A stretch of DNA of 5,614 nucleotides from CAYPOY01 sp964412395 (GTDB lineage Bacteria > Chloroflexota > Anaerolineae > B4-G1): assembly GCA_964412395.1 (NCBI GenBank), contig CAYPOY010000339.1:1-5614 (forward strand), read 5' to 3'. The translations under genes were made by a program, and so were the position numbers. Under the pieces are notes generated by a model. That model worked only from the letters and a program-made list of their open reading frames with translations. It ran no database searches and had not been told where the DNA came from. Positions 1 to 5,519 of this stretch are shown one piece after another (the first letter of the stretch is position 1; each line of letters starts with the position of its first letter).

Positions 1-2329
1 TCCCCCCGGCCGAGATGAGCGTGACTTCGTCGTCGAGGTGCACCACGCGGGCGGCAGCGACGACGCCGGTACGCTCCCGCTTGCCACCCAGGCAGCGCAC
101 CCCTCTCCCGTAGCGTCCCTTGACCGGGAACTCGCTCAACGGCGTGCGCTTGCCGTACCCCCTGGTCGTGACAACCAGCAGGTCAGTCTCTGGTTCGACG
201 ACGCACGCGCTGGCGACGTGGTCGCCCGGAGCCAGTTTGATAGCGTTGACGCCGGCGGCTGCACGTCCCATCGAGCGCACGTTGTCCTCGCGGAAGCGCA
301 ACGCCTGTCCCTGCTCAGTAACGACGATCAGGTCCTGGTCACCTTGCGTCAGCCTGACCCAGCCCAGTTCGTCCACCTCTTCCAGGTTGATAGCGATCAG
401 CCCGCTGGGTCGCACGCTGCTAAATTCGCTCAGCAGGAGACGCTTGACCCGCCCCAGCCGTGTGACCATTGTCACGTAGGGGCGCGGTGACCGCGTCCCT
501 ACCTGTTCGGAGTTTGGCACGCCCACTGCCGCCGTGATCTGCTCGTCGGCGTCGAGGGCGAGGATACCGGCCAGCAGCACGCCCTTGGCGGTGCGGTTGG
601 TGCTGGGAATCTGGTAGATGCGCTCCTGGTAGACCTTGCCACGGTTGCTGAAGAACAGGATGGAATCGAGGGTGCGGGCGGGGAAGAAGTAAAGTATAGC
701 ATCCTCATCGCGGGTGGTCATCCCGATCACCCCACGCCCGCCACGGCTCTGGGCACGGTAAGCGTCCACCGGCACGCGCTTGATGTAGCCGCGCTGCGTG
801 ATCGTGATCAGCACGTCCTCCTCGACGACCAGGTCTTCCTCCTCGAACTCCGCCTCCTCTTTGACGATGCGGGTGCGGCGGCCGTCGCCGTAGGTGCGCT
901 TCAGATCGGCCAACTCCTCCTTGATGAGGTACAGAATCTTGCGCGGCGAGGCCAACAGATCCTCCAGGTAGGCAATGCGCTGAATCAACTCCAGGTACTC
1001 GTCCTCGACCTTCTGGCGCTCCAAAGCCGCCAACCGTCGCAGTTGCATATCCAGGATCGCCTGCGCCTGAATCTCCGTCAGTTTGAAGCGCTTCATCAGC
1101 CGTTGGCGGGCTGTGTCGGCGTCGGGCGATTGGCGGATGGTCTGGATGACGGCGTCCAGGTGATCGAGGGCAGTCTTCAGGCCTTCGAGGACGTGGGCAC
1201 GATGAGTGGCTTTCTCCAGTTCGTAGCGCGCGCGGCGGGTCAGCACGTCGTGGCGATGCTCGACGTAGAGCTGCAGCGCCCGCTTTAGACTCAACAGGCG
1301 CGGTTCGCCGCTCACCAACGCCAACATCTGCACGCCGAAAGTGGACTGAATAGGAGTGTATTTGAAAAGCTGGTTGAGCGTCTTGCGCGGTTGTGCACCG
1401 CGCTTGAGTTCAATGACGATGCTCATGCCGCGCCGGTCCGACTCGTCCCGCAGGTCAGAGATGGCGTTGAGCCGGTCGGAGCGAACGAGAGAGGCGATAC
1501 GCTCCAGCAGGGATGATTTGTTGGTCTGGTAAGGCAGCTCAGTGATGACGATGCGGTGACGGTTGCCGGGCATCTCCTCGATGTGGGTCATCGCCCGCAC
1601 GACGATCCGCCCGCGGCCGGTGGCGTAGGCCTGCGTGATCCCCTCCCGGCCGACGATGATGCCACCGGTGGGGAAATCAGGCCCTTCGACGTATTGCACC
1701 AGGTCCTCGACCGTCACCTCGTCCAGTTCGTCCCAGCGGTCAATCAGATAGCCCAGCGCGTCGCACACCTCGCCCAGGTTGTGGGGGGGGACGTTGGTCG
1801 CCATGCCGACGGCGATGCCGGAGGAGCCATTGACCAGCAGATTGGGCAGACGGGCCGGCAGCACCGATGGCTCCTGCAACGTGCCGTCGAAATTGTCCAC
1901 CCAGCCTACGGTGTCTTTCTCGATGTCGAGCAGGAGTTCGGTGGCGATGTGGCTCAGACGGGCCTCGGTGTAGCGCATCGCGGCGGGGCTATCCCCGTCC
2001 ACCGAGCCAAAGTTCCCCTGCCCGTCTACCAGCGGGTAGCGCAGAGAGAAATCCTGGGCCATCCGCGCCATCGCGTCGTAGACCGCTGAGTCGCCGTGAG
2101 GGTGGTACTTGCCCAGCACCTCGCCGACGATGCGGGCCGATTTCTTGTAGGGAGTGTTGGGCCGCAGGCCCATGTCGTGCATAGCGTAGAGGATACGGCG
2201 CTGTACCGGCTTGAGGCCGTCGCAAGCGTCGGGCAGGGCGCGCGAGACGATGACGCTCATCGCGTAGTCCAGGTAAGCGCTGCGCATCTCACGCTCGATG
2301 TTTATCGGTTGTACAGTACCAATCTCCAA
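1..2329 (-). CDS. gyrA: DNA gyrase subunit A, 3' end cut by the window edge
   Basis: GyrA is the DNA-breaking and rejoining subunit of the A2B2 gyrase that puts negative supercoils into the chromosome. 776 complete codons are visible and the C-terminus is missing. The start is a TTG (LEIGTVQPINIEREM) behind GGAGG. The N-terminal breakage domain reads YAMSVIVSRALPD, then KYHPHGDSAVYD with Ser81 and Asp85 at the E. coli Ser83/Asp87 quinolone positions, so no classical resistance change is seen. The catalytic tyrosine is Tyr120 in AAMRYTEARL. A coiled-coil region follows (LTEIQAQAILDMQLRRLAAL). The GyrA box QSRGGRG at residues 527-533 separates it from ParC. The beta-pinwheel repeats of the C-terminal domain follow. 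Residues 610-618 (VGTRSPRPY) are encoded by a perfect-phase palindrome and look inserted. No stop or frameshift was found. Identity is very sure. Confidence 0.97.
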   Translation of the reverse strand, partial: MEIGTVQPINIEREMRSAYLDYAMSVIVSRALPDACDGLKPVQRRILYAMHDMGLRPNTPYKKSARIVGEVLGKYHPHGDSAVYDAMARMAQDFSLRYPLVDGQGNFGSVDGDSPAAMRYTEARLSHIATELLLDIEKDTVGWVDNFDGTLQEPSVLPARLPNLLVNGSSGIAVGMATNVPPHNLGEVCDALGYLIDRWDELDEVTVEDLVQYVEGPDFPTGGIIVGREGITQAYATGRGRIVVRAMTHIEEMPGNRHRIVITELPYQTNKSSLLERIASLVRSDRLNAISDLRDESDRRGMSIVIELKRGAQPRKTLNQLFKYTPIQSTFGVQMLALVSGEPRLLSLKRALQLYVEHRHDVLTRRARYELEKATHRAHVLEGLKTALDHLDAVIQTIRQSPDADTARQRLMKRFKLTEIQAQAILDMQLRRLAALERQKVEDEYLELIQRIAYLEDLLASPRKILYLIKEELADLKRTYGDGRRTRIVKEEAEFEEEDLVVEEDVLITITQRGYIKRVPVDAYRAQSRGGRGVIGMTTRDEDAILYFFPARTLDSILFFSNRGKVYQERIYQIPSTNRTAKGVLLAGILALDADEQITAAVGVPNSEQVGTRSPRPYVTMVTRLGRVKRLLLSEFSSVRPSGLIAINLEEVDELGWVRLTQGDQDLIVVTEQGQALRFREDNVRSMGRAAAGVNAIKLAPGDHVASACVVEPETDLLVVTTRGYGKRTPLSEFPVKGRYGRGVRCLGGKRERTGVVAAARVVHLDDEVTLISAGG
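476..502. repeat. 27-bp palindrome inside gyrA
   Basis: Arms GTAGGGGCGCGGT (476-488) and ACCGCGTCCCTAC (490-502) pair with one mismatch around a single base. The 27 bases coincide exactly with codons 610-618 of gyrA, in a loop of the C-terminal domain where other GyrA proteins appear shorter. It resembles the GTAGGGGCG-type dispersed palindromes known from several environmental bacterial lineages. Confidence 0.75.
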
Positions 2330-2334
2330 GCGTG

Positions 2335-2340
2335 ACCTCC
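2335..2340 (-). promoter_or_regulatory. gyrA ribosome binding site
   Basis: GGAGGT read on the minus strand lies about 5-6 bases before the TTG at 2329. It decides the TTG as start, because the protein from there begins with the usual GyrA N-terminus and no ATG lies in a better place. Confidence 0.85.
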
Positions 2341-2359
2341 GAACACAGGTTCACGGAAT

Positions 2360-2365
2360 ATTATA
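2360..2365 (-). promoter_or_regulatory. gyrA promoter -10 box
   Basis: A perfect TATAAT lies 31 bases upstream of the TTG start, which would give a leader of only about 20-25 bases. No good -35 box stands at 16-18 bases; the best is TTGCTT at a spacing of 22, so the promoter may need an activator or be weak at -35. The adjoining DNA up to the end of the caiB remnant at 2422 shows nothing else. Confidence 0.7.
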
Positions 2366-2463
2366 CCGCAAACAGGCCAGGAGCGCGAAGCAACGCGAGG
2401 TGCGAAACGTGATGCGTCTGGCTACACCACTCCCCGTTCCCGCAGTCTCTCCACCGCTGCTGT

Positions 2464-2473
2464 GTCATACCCC
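2464..2473. repeat. Target site duplication, left copy
   Basis: GTCATACCCC, identical to the copy at 2627-2636 on the other side of the MITE-like element. It marks the insertion point inside the caiB tail. Confidence 0.85.
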
Positions 2474-2626
2474 CAGGGCTGTTCAGTTCTGGCTTTCCAA
2501 GGCTCTCAGCCCCCGTCCCCGGGGGCGTCTTGGGGGCGAAAACCTCTTCCAGAAACGGCATACCACTGCATGGGCCGCCCCCGGGACGGGGGCTTGAGCG
2601 TTCTGTGTGAGGACTGAACAGCCCTG
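2474..2626. mobile_element. MITE-like non-autonomous transposable element, 153 bp
   Basis: The ends are perfect 14-base inverted repeats, CAGGGCTGTTCAGT at 2474-2487 and its reverse complement at 2613-2626. Matching goes on for three more bases with one mismatch. Just inside lie long GC-rich inverted repeats, 2508-2527 and 2576-2594, that match over 19 of 20 bases apart from a single-base gap. The element is flanked by a perfect 10-bp direct repeat, GTCATACCCC, at 2464-2473 and 2627-2636. Removing the element plus one repeat copy restores the CaiB tail in frame (LAELGYDTAAVERL). No transposase fits in it, so it must be moved by an enzyme encoded elsewhere. The CAGGG ends and 10-bp duplication recall ISAs1-like elements, but this is only a guess. 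Confidence 0.88.
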
Positions 2627-2636
2627 GTCATACCCC
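2627..2636. repeat. Target site duplication, right copy
   Basis: GTCATACCCC, identical to 2464-2473. On the minus strand it encodes part of the LGYD of the CoA-transferase tail. Confidence 0.85.
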
Positions 2637-3153
2637 AGTTCGGCCAGCAGCGGGGCGGTGTTCTGGCCCAGGGCGGGGGCGTGACCCGCTGGGCGTGTGG
2701 GCTGGGCCGAGAGGCGCACCGGGGGAAGCAACTCCTCGCCGGCCAGCATCCCCAGCGCCTGCACTGGCGCGGATGCGAGCGCCTCCCCTATGTTGTACAC
2801 CGGCTCGCAGCAAGCGTCCGCTCCGGCCAGCGCCTCCATCCACTCCTGGCGCGTGCGGGCGAGGAAGCGCGCGCAGTTCCTCGTAGGCCGGCTCGCCGGG
2901 AAGCGCCGGTGCGAACTGCTGTCCCAGGAGATGCTCCCGTCCCACCGCACGGCAGAAGGCGGCCCAGAACTCGAGCTCCAGCGCTGCGAGCGTCACGTGT
3001 CCGCCGTCGCGGGCTTCGTAGACGTGGTAGCAGACCAGGCCGCCGGTCAGGTCACTGCCGCCCCGCTCCACCGGCTGGTCCCCCAGGTGCTGGGCCACCG
3101 CTATCGGCATGCAGGCCAACGTCGCCCCCAGGAGCGACCCATCTACCCGCTGT

Positions 3154-3180
3154 CCGTTCGGCTGAGCACTCACGGCGAAG
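3154..3180. repeat. Imperfect palindrome inside the caiB remnant
   Basis: On the minus strand CTTCGCCGTGAGTGCTCAG followed by CCGAACGG forms an imperfect hairpin: TTCG pairs with CGAA, and TGAG with CTCA around TG. It adds FAVSAQPNG between RTGQG and QRVDGSL, where family members normally run on directly. It resembles the TTCGACTNCGCTCAGNCGAACGG class of dispersed repeats, judged from memory. Confidence 0.55.
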
Positions 3181-3504
3181 CCCTGGCCCGTCCGCTTCCG
3201 CGCCAACAGCGCCAGCAGAATGCCGATCGCTGCCCACAGCGCACCTGTCAGGTCGGCCACGGGCACACGGGGATGGCCGGAGGCTCTCCCCGTGGCCCGG
3301 TCAGGTACAACAGGCCCGCCAGGCCGATGTAGTTCAGGTCATGGCCGGCTCGCTCCCGGTAGGGGCCCTCGGGCCCGTAGCCGCTCAGCGAGCAGTAGAC
3401 CAGGCGGGGGTTGGCTCTGGCCAGCCTCTCGTACCCCAGCCCCAGGCGCTCCATCACGCCGGGGCGGAAACTCTCCAGGAGCACGTCGGCGGGGTTCTCC
3501 CGTT

Positions 3505-3529
3505 CGGCAAGGTCTCCTGACCGTTGCCG
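3505..3529. repeat. Palindrome in the 5' part of the caiB remnant
   Basis: CGGCAAGGTC and GACCGTTGCCG pair around TCCT with a single bulged G. It encodes the ARQRSGDLAER stretch that stands where about 40 residues of the CoA-transferase are missing. Its core (AAGGTCTCCTGACCG) resembles the left arm of the palindrome at 4421-4463, so both may be one repeat family. Confidence 0.55.
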
Positions 3530-3582
3530 CGCGGTTTCGGCCAGCCGCAGCCAGTCCCCTCCACCGGGCCGTTCCACTTTTC

Positions 3583-3590
3583 ATTGAAAC
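3583..3590 (+). repeat. ATTGAAAC, possible scar of a CRISPR repeat
   Basis: ATTGAAAC is the typical 3' end (the 5' tag of crRNA) of many type I and type III repeats. Here it lies 33 bases past the stop of the Cas6 remnant and directly at the edge of the caiB remnant. Only one copy exists in the window, with no spacer-repeat rhythm, so an eight-base match could be chance. Confidence 0.25.
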
Positions 3591-3623
3591 ACCTCTTATT
3601 CATCCTGTGAGTCTCGCTCGTGT

Positions 3624-4199
3624 CTATTCCACGAGTTGGGTCTGGCCTAGCCCCATTGTCGTGCGCCAGCCCACCCCGGCGAAGGGAGCGAAGGCGGCCA
3701 GCAGGCCGATGCGCCGCTGCCAGGCCGTATCCGGGCAGCGGATGGCAAAGCGGCACGTGCCCACGAAACCGCCCACGCGTCCCCGGCGCCCGCTACCAAA
3801 TTCCACCAGTTCTGTGTGCAGCCGGTAGCGGCTGACGACGACGCAATCGCGAGCGAAGGCCCGCAGCTCCCTGGGGAGGGGCCGGGGCGCGAAAGTGTTC
3901 CACAGCGAGAGCAACCCGCCGAAGGCAAGTTCCGGCAGGGGGAAGGGCAAGTCGTAGGGGGCGTCGCCGAACGGGGCCTCGGGCGGTGGGCTGCGGCGGA
4001 AGGTGGTGGGCGTCAAGAACTGCAGGGTCACGTGGTCGGGCGGCGGGGACTGATTTGTGCTTTCGATGAGCGCTTCATAGGAGATGCTGGCCGCCTGCGG
4101 GTGGTCGGCGGCGGTGAAGGCGACCCCAGGCACGCGGAAGGGCACGCCGGACAGGTGCATGGTCGCGTTGGCCCAGCGGGAGGTGAAGGTGCCCAACAA
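3624..4199 (-). pseudogene. cas6: CRISPR-associated endoribonuclease Cas6, C-terminal remnant
   Basis: Cas6 cuts the precursor CRISPR transcript inside each repeat to make guide RNAs. The open frame reads SGVPFRVPGVAF, then HPQAASISYEALIES, VTLQFLTPTTFRR, PLPELAFGGLLSLWNTFAP and GFVGTCRFAI, and ends in GVGWRTTMGLGQ. This last is a full GhGxxxxxGhG glycine-rich loop (residues 175-185 of 191 counted from the TTG at 4199), the RNA-binding signature of the family. Full Cas6 proteins have about 250-330 residues. The first ferredoxin-like half, which normally carries the catalytic histidine, is missing. The frame is open only back to 4226 (GADLSRRLLGTF) and then meets TAA at 4227-4229, with no ribosome binding site before the TTG. 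No other cas gene or array is recognisable here. A truncated gene is most likely; a short expressed C-terminal domain is a weaker option. Confidence 0.85.
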
Positions 4200-4351
4200 G
4201 CGGCGGGACAGGTCGGCCCCGCACCCTTACACGCAGTTCACCTATGACCCGATATACCCGACCGCGCACAAAGTGTCCGGCTACAGAGCAGCGCCCGATT
4301 CACCGGGCTGGCGGTTGTCTCTCAGCCCTGTTGACGGGGCATTGCTTCGTA

Positions 4352-4374
4352 GCGCGGCGACAAAGTCGCCGCGC
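4352..4374. repeat. REP-like palindrome, 10-bp perfect arms
   Basis: GCGCGGCGAC (4352-4361) and GTCGCCGCGC (4365-4374) pair perfectly around AAA. It has no T-tract, so a dispersed repeat is likelier than an intrinsic terminator. Confidence 0.75.
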
Positions 4375-4420
4375 GGTCCCTGGCAGGGGGGAGTTATCCA
4401 GGCTCTCAGGCTGATGGGCG

Positions 4421-4463
4421 AAGGTCTCCCGACCGAGCCCTTTACGCCTCGGTCAGAGACCTT
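4421..4463. repeat. REP-like palindrome with 10-11 base loop
   Basis: AAGGTCTC (4421-4428) plus GACCGAG (4430-4436) pair with CTCGGTC (4448-4454) and GAGACCTT (4456-4463), leaving a small internal mismatch. The core is shared with the palindrome at 3505-3529. Confidence 0.7.
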
Positions 4464-4510
4464 TGGCGAAGATTGTTTATTCAGTGCCTTCACAGGCTTT
4501 GCTTCCTCTG

Positions 4511-4657
4511 CTACCAGGCTAGAAACCGGGTTTTTTCCGAAAAACCCGGTTTCTTACACCCCGCCTCAACCAGACGGCGCAGAATCCAACTGGCATATAC
4601 CTGCACGTCGCCGGTGGGAGAGAGGTTGCCTTTGTTCTCATAGGTCTCATCGTGCTC
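4511..4657 (-). pseudogene. 3' fragment of an unidentified gene
   Basis: The minus strand reads EHDETYENKGNLSPTGD and on through VQVYASWILRRLVEAG, which has the mixed composition of real protein, unlike the arginine-rich readings of the other frames here. It is closed upstream by TGA at 4658-4660 inside the tandem repeat. Downstream it runs through the palindrome at 4521-4554, which supplies KKPGFSEKTRFLA, and stops at TAG 4511-4513. The natural end was probably near the VEAG or just after it. I do not recognise the family. It lies about 280 bases upstream of the Cas6 remnant on the same strand, so it may come from the same lost locus. Confidence 0.5.
4521..4554. repeat. REP-like palindrome, 15-bp perfect arms
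   Basis: AGAAACCGGGTTTTT (4521-4535) and AAAAACCCGGTTTCT (4540-4554) pair perfectly around TCCG. This AGAAACCGGGTTTTT palindrome type is familiar as a dispersed repeat in cyanobacteria and other environmental genomes. The T-run in one arm could give some termination in either direction. Confidence 0.8.
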
Positions 4658-4748
4658 TCAGCCGGGTGAACGCCCACTGCGGGCCCGACAATGGGCTCTC
4701 AGTCGAGTGAACGCCCACCGCGGGCTTGACAATGGCCTTTCAGCCGAG
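4654..4748. repeat. 41-bp tandem repeat, 2.3 copies
   Basis: Copy 1 spans 4654-4694 and copy 2 spans 4695-4735, with 5 differences in 41 bases. A partial third copy runs from 4736 to about 4748. Each full unit holds a small palindrome, GCCCACTGCGGGC or GCCCACCGCGGGC (4672-4684 and 4713-4725), and ends in GACAATGG. There are no spacers, so it is not a CRISPR array. It replaced the 5' part of the gene fragment to its left and feeds into the promoter to its right. Confidence 0.85.
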
Positions 4749-4754
4749 TATGAT
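4726..4754 (+). promoter_or_regulatory. Near-consensus sigma-70 type promoter
   Basis: TTGACA (4726-4731) and TATGAT (4749-4754) are separated by exactly 17 bases. The -35 box is the end of tandem copy 2. The same place in copy 1 reads CCGACA and has no -10 box, so only the last copy makes a promoter. Transcription would start near 4761, about 32 bases before the GTG of the gene at 4793. Confidence 0.7.
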
Positions 4755-4792
4755 CGGATCATCCAGCCTTCCTGCCCGACTTCGCGGCGAAC

Positions 4793-5355
4793 GTGAGCGC
4801 CGTCAGCGAAAAGCTCGGCGCCCGCACCAGGGAGATCCACGAACGGGCCGCCGCCGTGGAGCAGGTCAAGACCTGTACCCGCGACTTGTGGGAGGTGCTC
4901 GAGCGGCGCGTCCACCGGCTCGATCAGCCGGCCGAGGTGCTACAGTTCTGCCAGTTGCCCTTGAGTGGCGATGTGTCCAACCCGACCACGCAGGAGGAAT
5001 GGCTGGCGCTGGCCGCCCAGGTGGTCCAGGGGGGCGCCGATGCCACAGCAGCAGACCACCCGGCGATGGTCAACCCCAGCGCCGCACAACTCCAGGCAGT
5101 GCTGGCAGCCACCAGACCCGCGCCGAGGAAGTGGCGATGGCCGACCGGGCTTACGACGAGGCCCAGGAGGCGGTGGCGGCGCTGCGCCCACGGGCGGACG
5201 AATTGATCGAGGACGTGATGGCTGAACTACGCTTCAACCTGCGCAAGAAGGACCCGCCCAGCCAGCGGCGCATCATGCGCACCTACGGCGCGCGCTTCCG
5301 CTACCTGGAGGGCGAGCCGGTGGACCCAGACGACGAGCCTGCCGAGGGGGAGTAA
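4793..5355 (+). pseudogene. Helical protein of unknown function, one frameshift
   Basis: The first frame starts at GTG 4793 (MSAVSEKLGARTREIHERAAAVEQ) and continues through LWEVLERRVHRLDQPAEVLQF, NPTTQEEWLALAAQVVQ and NPSAAQLQAVLAAT. Near 5110-5116 the sensible protein moves to another frame: TRAEEVAMADRAYDEAQEAV, DELIEDVMAELRFNLRKKD, PPSQRRIMRTYGARFRYLEG and PVDPDDEPAEGE, with TAA at 5353-5355. One missing C (ACCAG for an earlier ACCCAG) explains the break. The joined protein would have about 187 residues, be rich in Ala, Glu and Arg, and be almost all helix, with an acidic tail and no membrane segment or catalytic motif. There is no clear ribosome binding site at the GTG. The frame is open back to 4754 without ATG, GTG or TTG, so the true 5' end may be lost. 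It could be a real pseudogene or a sequencing or assembly error. Confidence 0.65.
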
Positions 5356-5362
5356 CAAGGCA

Positions 5363-5380
5363 ACGGCGTAGAAACGCCGT
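5363..5380. repeat. Small hairpin after the unknown gene
   Basis: ACGGCGT and ACGCCGT pair perfectly around AGAA, 8 bases past the TAA at 5355. No T-run follows, so as an intrinsic terminator it is weak; a degraded palindrome or transcript-end stabiliser is equally possible. Confidence 0.45.
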
Positions 5381-5443
5381 AGAATGCAAAGCAAGGGGCG
5401 CTCTCCCGCCGCCGAATTGGAAAGCGACCAGCCCCCACCCTGG

Positions 5444-5467
5444 CCCTCCCCCGCAAGCAGGGGAGGG
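5444..5467. repeat. REP-like palindrome CCCTCCCCCGC/GCAGGGGAGGG
   Basis: CCCTCCCC (5444-5451) and GGGGAGGG (5460-5467) pair, with partial pairing of the CGC/GCA in between, around AA. Palindromes of the CCCTCCCCGCAAGCGGGGAGGG type are common dispersed intergenic repeats. It lies in a stretch without a gene (5356-5519). Confidence 0.6.
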
Positions 5468-5519
5468 AATGAACGAACCACTACCCACAGCAGCGCGGGC
5501 GTGCGCACCAGTACGCTGG

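Larger units (their letters stand above)
2422..3580 (-). pseudogene. CaiB/BaiF family III CoA-transferase, decayed remnant
   Basis: Family III CoA-transferases move CoA between organic acids; relatives include alpha-methylacyl-CoA racemases. Recognisable pieces in order are KVERPGGGDWLRL, ADVLLESFRPGVMERLGLGY, LVYCSLSGYGPEGPYRERAGHD, PVADLTGALWAAIGILLAL, RVDGSLLGATLA, GGLVCYHVYEARDGGHVTLA and a tail LLAELGYD joined, beyond an inserted element, to TAAVERLRERGVV and TAG at 2422-2424. Decay signs: the N-terminal 30 or so residues before KVERP are absent, with TGA directly upstream; roughly 40 residues usual between GDWLRL and ADVLLESF are missing; one base is lost near 3265; an insertion or GC-repeat slippage near 2870 restores the first frame; and a MITE-like element interrupts the last codons. 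With the insertion, reading would instead stop at 2483-2485. Family assignment is firm, the exact substrate unknown. Loss of function is nearly certain. Confidence 0.88.

Noticed and set aside
2066..2089. Quinolone-resistance change in gyrA
   Set aside because: Ser81 and Asp85 match the sensitive-type residues at E. coli positions 83 and 87.
38..2335. Several plus-strand and other-frame open readings of 60-180 codons opposite gyrA
   Set aside because: They lie antisense or out of frame to a continuous, motif-rich GyrA frame and have the Arg/Ala/His-rich composition of GC-rich shadow frames.
2361..2561. Small minus-strand gene over the MITE and gyrA promoter region
   Set aside because: It begins inside the MITE, crosses a terminal repeat and the caiB tail in the wrong frame, and has no ribosome binding site.
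2628..3266. Intact CoA-transferase of about 212 residues
   Set aside because: Only the first two thirds of that frame match the family; after PAYEELRA the true continuation is in another frame, and the N-terminal piece is in a different frame upstream.
2681..3828. Long plus-strand open readings opposite caiB and cas6
   Set aside because: Arg/Pro/Gly-rich shadows of the minus-strand remnants without any family motif.
4084..4710. Plus-strand gene of about 208 codons across the palindrome cluster
   Set aside because: It overlaps the Cas6 remnant antisense, then runs through three palindromes and the tandem repeat; no coherent protein pattern is seen.
4654..4748. CRISPR array
   Set aside because: The 41-bp units are head to tail without spacers and diverge by about 12 percent.
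5363..5380. Intrinsic terminator
   Set aside because: The 7-bp stem is not followed by a run of T, so termination is not supported; kept only as a hairpin.
5273..5508. Minus-strand genes at the right end
   Set aside because: They read through the CCCTCCCC palindrome and antisense to the end of the unknown helical protein; the sequence there is repeat-derived.
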